Source: Winogradskya humida
Lineage (GTDB): Bacteria > Actinomycetota > Actinomycetes > Mycobacteriales > Micromonosporaceae
Direction of reading: 5' to 3'
Assembly (NCBI RefSeq): GCF_016862215.1
Contig: NZ_BOMN01000080.1
Location: 21,527 to 85,526, forward strand
DNA length: 64,000 bases
Position 1 is the stretch's first letter. Each line of letters opens with the position of its first letter. Of this stretch, positions 59,181 to 64,000 are shown piece by piece. The translations under genes and the position numbers were made by a program. The notes under the pieces are model-generated. The model was not told where the DNA came from. It worked only from the letters and a program-made list of their open reading frames with translations, and searched no databases.

Positions 59181-61132
59181 CGAGTGGGGGTCCGGCGCGG
59201 CTGATCCGCGTACACGGATGGTGGATCGTCCTGGTGACGGTTCTGGTGATGGCGGGCGCGTACGCGGTGGCGAGCAACGCGCCCGTCGAGTACCGGTCCG
59301 CGGCGATCGTGGTGGTGGAGTCCCGGGTCCGGGCGAACACCACACCGGTGGCGCCCGACATGGGCACCGAGAAGCAGCTGGCGCAGTCCGGGCTGGTGGT
59401 GGACCCGGCAGCCAAACAGCTCGGGATCGGCCCGGGCGAGATGGCCGAGGGCCTGGTGGTCAGCGTGGCCCCGGACGCGAACGTGCTGACGTTCGCTTAC
59501 ACCGACGCCGACCCGGGTGCGGCGCAACGGCGGGCGCAACGGCTCGCCGAGGCGTACGTGGGATACCGGAACTCCGACGAGGCCAAGAGCAAGGGCGCGG
59601 CCCAGGCACAGCAGGCGACCCTGGTGACCGACGCCTGGCTACCGTCCCTGCCGGAGGAACGACCGGTCTACCTGGACCTGGCACTGGGTCTGGTGATCGG
59701 GCTGCTGCTCGGCGTCGGCACGGCGCTGCTACGGGACCGGCTCAGCGACCGGCTCCGTGGCCGCGACGACCTTGCGAAACTGCTCGGTTCACCGGTCCTC
59801 GCCACGATCCCCCGCGAACGCCGGTGGCGCCGCGGTGACCGGACCAAGCCGGTGCTGCTGCGCGACCCCTCGTCCCCGGCAGCGGAGGCGTTCCGTTATC
59901 TCCGCTCGCGCCTGCGGCCCGTATTGCAGGACAGCACGACGATCCTCGTGACCAGCGCCGACGGCCGCGAGGGACGCACGACCACGGCGGCGAACCTGGC
60001 GGTCGCGCTCGCCCAGGCCGGTCGCAGCGTCATCCTGGTCGACGCCGACCTGCGGCACCCCTGCGTCGCCACGGCGTTCGGCGTGACTTCCGGGGGTCGT
60101 GCTTCCGAGGTCCCCGGTCCGGAGGTTCGCGCTGACACTCACGACTCCGACGGTGCGGGCCCGAGAGCCGCCGGCTTGTCCGGCAGCCCAGTCTCTGGGC
60201 ACGCCGGCCTCACCGACGATCGGGGCCAGCGGGTTGGCCTCATCCCTGGCCCGGGCCAGGGGCCTGTCGGCCCTACCGAGGGTCCGGGCCCGAGGCCTGT
60301 CGGCCTTGCCGAGGGTCCGGGCCAGCGGCGTGTGGGCCTCGCCGATGGCCAGGGGCAGGGGCTTGTCGGCCTTACCGATGTACTCGCCGAGAACGCCGAT
60401 CTGCTTGCGGCACTGCGTGACAGCCCGGTGCCGAGGCTGCGGTTGCTCACTGCGGGCCGGCATGCGGAGGCAGCGGCGGATCTGCTGGGCAGTACGCAGT
60501 TGCGGCGGATTCTGCGTACCCTGCGCTCCCGCTGCGATGTGGTGGTGCTCGACTGCTCGCCGGTGCTGACCGTCTCGGATGCGATCGTGCTCGCGGCGGC
60601 CAGCGATCACATCCTGCTCGTCGGCGATCTGCGTCGCTCCACACGCAAGGCGGTCACCCGGGCGCTCGCAGAGCTCGCGGCGGGTGCGGAGGGCGAGGTC
60701 AGCGGGGTGCTGCTCAACGCACCACGCAGCGCGGGCGGTCTGGCACCGCAGGGCCGTGACACCAGGCCGGTCGAGGCCATCACCGTTCCGGCCGCCCGGG
60801 TCGCCGGTGCGGCGGCGGACGACACGGTGTCGATCCCCGGCGTGGTCAATCCGATCTCACCGGCCCCGACCTCGACCGTCTACGGCTCCTCCAACGCCGG
60901 CACCCTGACCGGCCCGTCAACGCTGGACCCCTCGAACGGCTCGCCATCCAGCACGCCGCACGGCCTGCGGGCCGGGACCACCAACGGCGGGCCGTCCGAC
61001 ACGTCGCCGCACGGCTTGCTGGCCGGGACCACGAACGGCGGGTCGAACGGCTCCCTGCCTGGTGAGGCCACTGCCAACCTGAACCCGGCGTGGTATGTGC
61101 CGGGCCAGCGCGGGGACGGGCCGCCCCTATGA
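59177..61132 (+). CDS. Wzz-type chain-length protein fused to an atypical BY-kinase domain
   Basis: 651 residues. Two helices (WWIVLVTVLVMAGAYAVA and LALGLVIGLLLGVGTALL, ~residues 15-33 and 172-190) enclose a short Wzz-like external domain. The cytosolic part resembles BY-kinases (ILVTSADGREGRTTTAANLA; VILVDADLRHP; VVVLDCSPVLTVSD), but the P-loop lysine is arginine (Arg267). An insert of 11-residue Gly/Pro repeats (~residues 348-403) splits the kinase fold. The C-terminal tail is Ser/Thr/Gly/Asn-rich, without the usual tyrosine cluster. It likely controls chain length without normal kinase activity. Its stop overlaps the convergent GH5 gene. Confidence 0.82.
   Translation: MTSGGPARLIRVHGWWIVLVTVLVMAGAYAVASNAPVEYRSAAIVVVESRVRANTTPVAPDMGTEKQLAQSGLVVDPAAKQLGIGPGEMAEGLVVSVAPDANVLTFAYTDADPGAAQRRAQRLAEAYVGYRNSDEAKSKGAAQAQQATLVTDAWLPSLPEERPVYLDLALGLVIGLLLGVGTALLRDRLSDRLRGRDDLAKLLGSPVLATIPRERRWRRGDRTKPVLLRDPSSPAAEAFRYLRSRLRPVLQDSTTILVTSADGREGRTTTAANLAVALAQAGRSVILVDADLRHPCVATAFGVTSGGRASEVPGPEVRADTHDSDGAGPRAAGLSGSPVSGHAGLTDDRGQRVGLIPGPGQGPVGPTEGPGPRPVGLAEGPGQRRVGLADGQGQGLVGLTDVLAENADLLAALRDSPVPRLRLLTAGRHAEAAADLLGSTQLRRILRTLRSRCDVVVLDCSPVLTVSDAIVLAAASDHILLVGDLRRSTRKAVTRALAELAAGAEGEVSGVLLNAPRSAGGLAPQGRDTRPVEAITVPAARVAGAAADDTVSIPGVVNPISPAPTSTVYGSSNAGTLTGPSTLDPSNGSPSSTPHGLRAGTTNGGPSDTSPHGLLAGTTNGGSNGSLPGEATANLNPAWYVPGQRGDGPPL
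60220..60385 (+). repeat. 33-bp in-frame repeat inside the kinase-like domain
   Basis: Units code for TEGPGPRPVGL, AEGPGQRRVGL and ADGQGQGLVGL with flanking diverged copies; 33-bp period, in frame, between Walker A' and the rest of the nucleotide-binding domain. Confidence 0.85.
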
Positions 61133-62263
61133 CGCGGCGAGCCGGCGTCGCACGCCCACACCCCACCGCGACGTCGGCTCGCCGCCCCAGTCCTTGACCA
61201 GGGCCCAGCAGTCCGGCCAGGGATTCCAGCTCCAGGCCGCGTACCCGGCGGCGTGATCGTCGAGCCAGTCCAGCGTGGAATCCGCGAACCCGCCCTTACG
61301 CACTGCGGAACTGGGGCAGTCGGCATCGACCCCGTCGGCACCGATCGTCAGCGTCGGCCCGACCTCGCCCGCGAATACCGGAACACGATCGGTGAGTTGG
61401 TCGAGCTCTCGCCGGAAACAGTCCTTACCGGTGCAGTACTCGTTGAACGAATAGGTGTGCCATGAGGCCGCGAGCTGATTCCCGGGGTCGACCGGCCGGT
61501 ATTTCAGCCATTGGGTAAGACTTTCCGCCCAGTGGATACCGCCTGCCAGCAGCGGCACCCGTGACCCGGTCCCGCGCACGGCGGCGATCAACTCGGTCAT
61601 TCCCGCCGCCACATAGGGCCCACCGGTGTTGACCGAGGTCTGCGTGCAACCCCCGTCGCGCCAGCATGACCAGGCCCGGTCACTGTTCGTTTCCGCGTAC
61701 GGAAACGGCTCGTTGAAAAGGTCGAAGATGACGGCCTGGGCCGGGAAGTCCCGGGCGACCGACTGCCAGAATGCCGGGCTGTGCTCGCGGTCGGGCATGG
61801 GCTCCTGCTCGCGTGGAATGCCGTCGCCGGGGGCGCTGCGGTGCAGGTCGAGGACGGCGACCATCCCGTGCCGATTGAGGCGGTCGACGAAGGTCCTGAC
61901 CTGGTCCCGGTACCCGGCACCGGAGAATTTCCCGGGGACCGACGGCAGTCCGAGCCAGCATTGCTCGTTGAGCGGCACCCGCACCACGGAGGCGTGCCAC
62001 TCCCCCATCGCCGCGACGACCTTGTCGGAGGGCGCCCGCCCGTCCTCGGTGTCGAAGAACCCATCACCCTCGACGCACGAATACTCGGCACCGGAATGGT
62101 TGAATCCGCGTAGTTGCAGCTCCTGCCCGTCCACATCGACGAACCTGTTGCCATCGATGTGGACGGGCTTCGCGGGGCCCCGGTCCGAGGGCTCCGAGGA
62201 ATCACACCCACTCAGGACAGTCGCGACCAGAACGACGGCAACCGCCGCCCGGGATATCCGCAC
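61127..62263 (-). CDS. Glycoside hydrolase family 5 lipoprotein
   Basis: 378 residues from GTG 62263 (GAGGGG upstream). Lipobox LSGC near residue 20. The GH5 (cellulase) barrel shows LQLRGFNHSGAEYSC, VVRVPLNEQCWLG, VIFDLFNEPFPYAE (acid/base Glu), SWHTYSFNEYC and VPVFAGEVGPT (nucleophile Glu). Both catalytic glutamates are present. Six or more cysteines suggest disulfides outside the cell. It faces the EPS operon and overlaps its last stop by 6 bp, so it may process or release the polymer; endo-beta-glucanase or -mannanase are alternatives. Confidence 0.88.
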   Translation of the reverse strand: MRISRAAVAVVLVATVLSGCDSSEPSDRGPAKPVHIDGNRFVDVDGQELQLRGFNHSGAEYSCVEGDGFFDTEDGRAPSDKVVAAMGEWHASVVRVPLNEQCWLGLPSVPGKFSGAGYRDQVRTFVDRLNRHGMVAVLDLHRSAPGDGIPREQEPMPDREHSPAFWQSVARDFPAQAVIFDLFNEPFPYAETNSDRAWSCWRDGGCTQTSVNTGGPYVAAGMTELIAAVRGTGSRVPLLAGGIHWAESLTQWLKYRPVDPGNQLAASWHTYSFNEYCTGKDCFRRELDQLTDRVPVFAGEVGPTLTIGADGVDADCPSSAVRKGGFADSTLDWLDDHAAGYAAWSWNPWPDCWALVKDWGGEPTSRWGVGVRRRLAAS

Positions 62264-62317
62264 ACCCCTCAGTCTGCCAATTTTTCAGCGCGGCGCTGTC
62301 CCCCATCCGACCGACCC

Positions 62318-63124
62318 TTACCGGAAGTCCTCAGCGTGGTCCCGGACCCATTCCCGGAATTCGACGGGCGGGCGGCCGAGCACGTTTTCGGCGGTTTTCG
62401 TCGCCGGAGAGCCACCTTCGGCCGCCTCACGGATGAAGTGCAGAATCGCCTCGACGTTCTCCGCGGTCTCGAAGCGGCCGAAGTGCTCGCGGGCTTGGGC
62501 CTCCGAGAGCTCCTCAACCCGGAGGCCGGGGTCGATCGCTGCCACCTGCTCGCGCTGGGAGAGCAGTCGAGGGCCGGTAAGTAGGCTACTTACCTCGCTG
62601 CTCGCAGTACCTAACAAGGCGGCCGTCGCCACCGCGGCGATGTCACGCTCGTGGATCGGGGCCGTCATGGCGTCGGGGTGGACGAGGCGGACGACACCCT
62701 CGGAGCGGATAGACCGTGCCCAGTTGAGGGCATTGCTCGCCAGGACCAGAGGGCGGATCGGTATCACCGACTCGAAGACCTGCTCGACCGCGCGGTGCTG
62801 TTCCGCGATCGCGTTGCCGATGGCGGTGGGAAGCAGGACGCTGCCGGAGCTGAGCAGCACGACACGGTCGAGGCCCCGGAATGCGGCCGCTTGGGTGCGA
62901 GTGAGGTGCTCAGGCGCGTACAGAAAGACTTTGCTGATGCCGTCGAGGGCCGCTCGGATGGTCTCGGGTCTGGTGAGGTCCGCCTCCACGACGGACACGG
63001 CGGCCGGCAGGGCTGCCTTGTGCAGGGAGCGAACCGAAGCGCGAACGGGTTCGCCGGCGGTCAGGAGATGGTCGACGACATGGCGGCCGACACTGCCGCG
63101 GGCTCCGATAACCAGGGTGGTCAT
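62318..63124 (-). CDS. NAD(P)H-binding NmrA/SDR-like protein
   Basis: 268 residues from ATG 63124 (GGAG upstream). MTTLVIGARGSVGRHVVDHLL carries the GxxGxxG dinucleotide motif; VSVVEADLTRPETIRAAL and RVVLLSSGSVLLP match atypical short-chain dehydrogenases of the NmrA/quinone-reductase-2 type. SAINHER-like IHERDIAAVATAALL is also typical. These act as redox-sensing or quinone-reducing proteins. Monocistronic; substrate unknown. Confidence 0.85.
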   Translation of the reverse strand: MTTLVIGARGSVGRHVVDHLLTAGEPVRASVRSLHKAALPAAVSVVEADLTRPETIRAALDGISKVFLYAPEHLTRTQAAAFRGLDRVVLLSSGSVLLPTAIGNAIAEQHRAVEQVFESVIPIRPLVLASNALNWARSIRSEGVVRLVHPDAMTAPIHERDIAAVATAALLGTASSEVSSLLTGPRLLSQREQVAAIDPGLRVEELSEAQAREHFGRFETAENVEAILHFIREAAEGGSPATKTAENVLGRPPVEFREWVRDHAEDFR

Positions 63125-63333
63125 GGGGTGGGTCTCCGGTCTGGGAAACGGCCCCCGAGGGCGTGGCACACACGATGACAGCGCTCCTCGGCGCGTCACG
63201 GGGCCACTGTGGTGACACACGAAGCGTTCCGACGCAGCACTTCGTGCGATTCCACGGTAACACCGCATCCGCAGCGACGGCGAAATGCGTGATTATGACC
63301 CCGAAAGCTAAAGTCGGCGGTCATGCTGAGGAC

Positions 63334-63948
63334 ATGCTGCGTCCGGTCCTCGCCGCACTGACGGTCTGCGCCGTCCTCGCGTCGCCCGCCCCTGCCCAAG
63401 CCTCCCGTTCGGCCAGACCGACCTCCTCGACCGCACTGGGAACTTCGGGAGCGCTGGTGCCGATGGCCGCTTTTGCGGAGCGAGCCATGTCTTCCGCCTA
63501 CGGTGGGCGGATCAGCCGTAACCAGACCATCGTGCGGGCGGCGGACTGGCTACGCCGCGACATCCCGTACTCGCAGAGCAACAGCGACGCGCGCTGGGAC
63601 CTGAACCGGGGACGCCGTTACCGCCCCGACTGCTCGGGCATGGTCTCCATGGCGTGGGCGCTCGACCCGACGGGTATCGGCCGTGCGCTCGTCACCTGGG
63701 AACTGCCCACGGTGTCGTCCCGCATCGGCTGGCGCGACCTCAGCCGCGGCGACATCCTGCTGCGCCTGGTGCCCGGCAACCGCGCCCTCGAACACGTCCA
63801 GCTGGTCCAGGCCTGGGCCAACCCGGCGCACACCCGAGTCTGGATCATCGAACAGAGCGGCACCGCCACCGACATGCGCCGTCGCGTCGTGACGATCTCC
63901 GCGATCCGCGCCGCCTACGCCCCGTACCGCTACAACCGGATCAGCTGA
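63334..63948 (+). CDS. Secreted NlpC/P60-like cysteine hydrolase
   Basis: 204 residues from ATG 63334 (GAGGA just upstream). Sec signal MLRPVLAALTVCAVLASPAPAQA. After RAADWLRRDIPYSQ comes YRPDCSGMVSMAWAL, with the catalytic Cys (~residue 100) in the DCSG motif, and ALEHVQLVQAW with the His (~residue 154). IGWRDLSRGDILLR is the typical middle segment. Probably cleaves peptidoglycan peptides or a related amide. No c-di-AMP riboswitch was recognised upstream. Confidence 0.8.
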   Translation: MLRPVLAALTVCAVLASPAPAQASRSARPTSSTALGTSGALVPMAAFAERAMSSAYGGRISRNQTIVRAADWLRRDIPYSQSNSDARWDLNRGRRYRPDCSGMVSMAWALDPTGIGRALVTWELPTVSSRIGWRDLSRGDILLRLVPGNRALEHVQLVQAWANPAHTRVWIIEQSGTATDMRRRVVTISAIRAAYAPYRYNRIS

Positions 63949-64000
63949 CTCCCGGCGCGCCGTTACGGTACGACACATGCTTTCTTACTGGGAGAACCCT

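Noticed and set aside
63160..63333. Possible c-di-AMP (ydaO) riboswitch upstream of the NlpC/P60-like gene
   Set aside because: The conserved motifs of that riboswitch are not present.
63977..64000. Start of a plus-strand gene at the right edge (MLSYWENP...)
   Set aside because: Only eight codons are visible and there is no ribosome site, so it cannot be supported.

Overview
The window is a GC-rich actinobacterial chromosome segment with no plasmid, phage or insertion-sequence genes. Several features point to a filamentous actinomycete, most likely of the Micromonosporaceae/Actinoplanes type: a coenzyme-F420-type luciferase-family oxidoreductase, a MocR regulator, a SigE-family ECF sigma factor, a pit/TM protein/DUF3349 trio that I recall as pitA-Rv0544c-Rv0543c in mycobacteria, and frequent GTG starts with 4-bp ATGA/GTGA overlaps. 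The genus is an inference. No rRNA, tRNA or CRISPR was seen.

Layout. 1-5.5 kb (minus): a Pel-like exopolysaccharide group made of a secreted CE18/Agd3-like deacetylase, a PelF-type glycosyltransferase and a membrane protein cut by the left edge. 6.2-9.8 kb: nitronate monooxygenase, a decayed cyclic-nucleotide phosphodiesterase, and phosphate permease with its two small partners. 9.9-21.4 kb: a reductive pyrimidine (uracil/thymine) catabolism locus. A class III aminotransferase and a MocR regulator run left. Beta-ureidopropionase, dihydropyrimidinase, (methyl)malonate-semialdehyde dehydrogenase, an F420-type LLM oxidoreductase and a four-gene NMT1/THI5-type ABC importer run right. No recognisable dihydropyrimidine dehydrogenase is present, so the LLM enzyme is a candidate for that missing step. 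21.5-27.8 kb: ECF sigma with a putative partner, PQQ sugar dehydrogenase plus a Tat-exported sugar isomerase/epimerase, and small unknowns. 28-31.8 kb: a GGDEF-EAL protein and a HAAS-like membrane protein. 32-37.6 kb: a ROK regulator and a ChvE/MmsAB multiple-sugar ABC importer. 37.8-43.3 kb: an MMPL exporter with a TetR regulator, and an ABC exporter divergent from a MarR regulator. 43.7-48 kb: an orphan response regulator, NDH-2, and a nucleotidyltransferase-like/methyltransferase fusion. 48.5-62.3 kb: a capsule/EPS locus with a polysaccharide deacetylase and a tightly overlapping seven-gene operon. That operon encodes sugar oxidase, aminotransferase, hexapeptide acyltransferase, priming sugar transferase, a fused flippase/polymerase-ligase, a glycosyltransferase and a chain-length/kinase-like protein, and it converges on a GH5 lipoprotein. 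62.3-64 kb: an NAD(P)-binding protein and a secreted NlpC/P60-like protein.

Two themes stand out. First, the pyrimidine locus looks like a self-contained import-and-degrade module built around an F420-type enzyme. Second, the window is full of short tandem repeats, with more than a dozen arrays of different sequence. Intergenic arrays have periods of 14, 16, 17, 18, 42, 42, 47, 59-61 and 62 bp. Arrays inside genes always keep a multiple of three (15, 24, 24, 27, 33 and 36 bp). Two unrelated intergenic arrays share a 42-bp period, and one motif (GAGAGCAnCGCTC) occurs both between genes and inside the acyltransferase gene.
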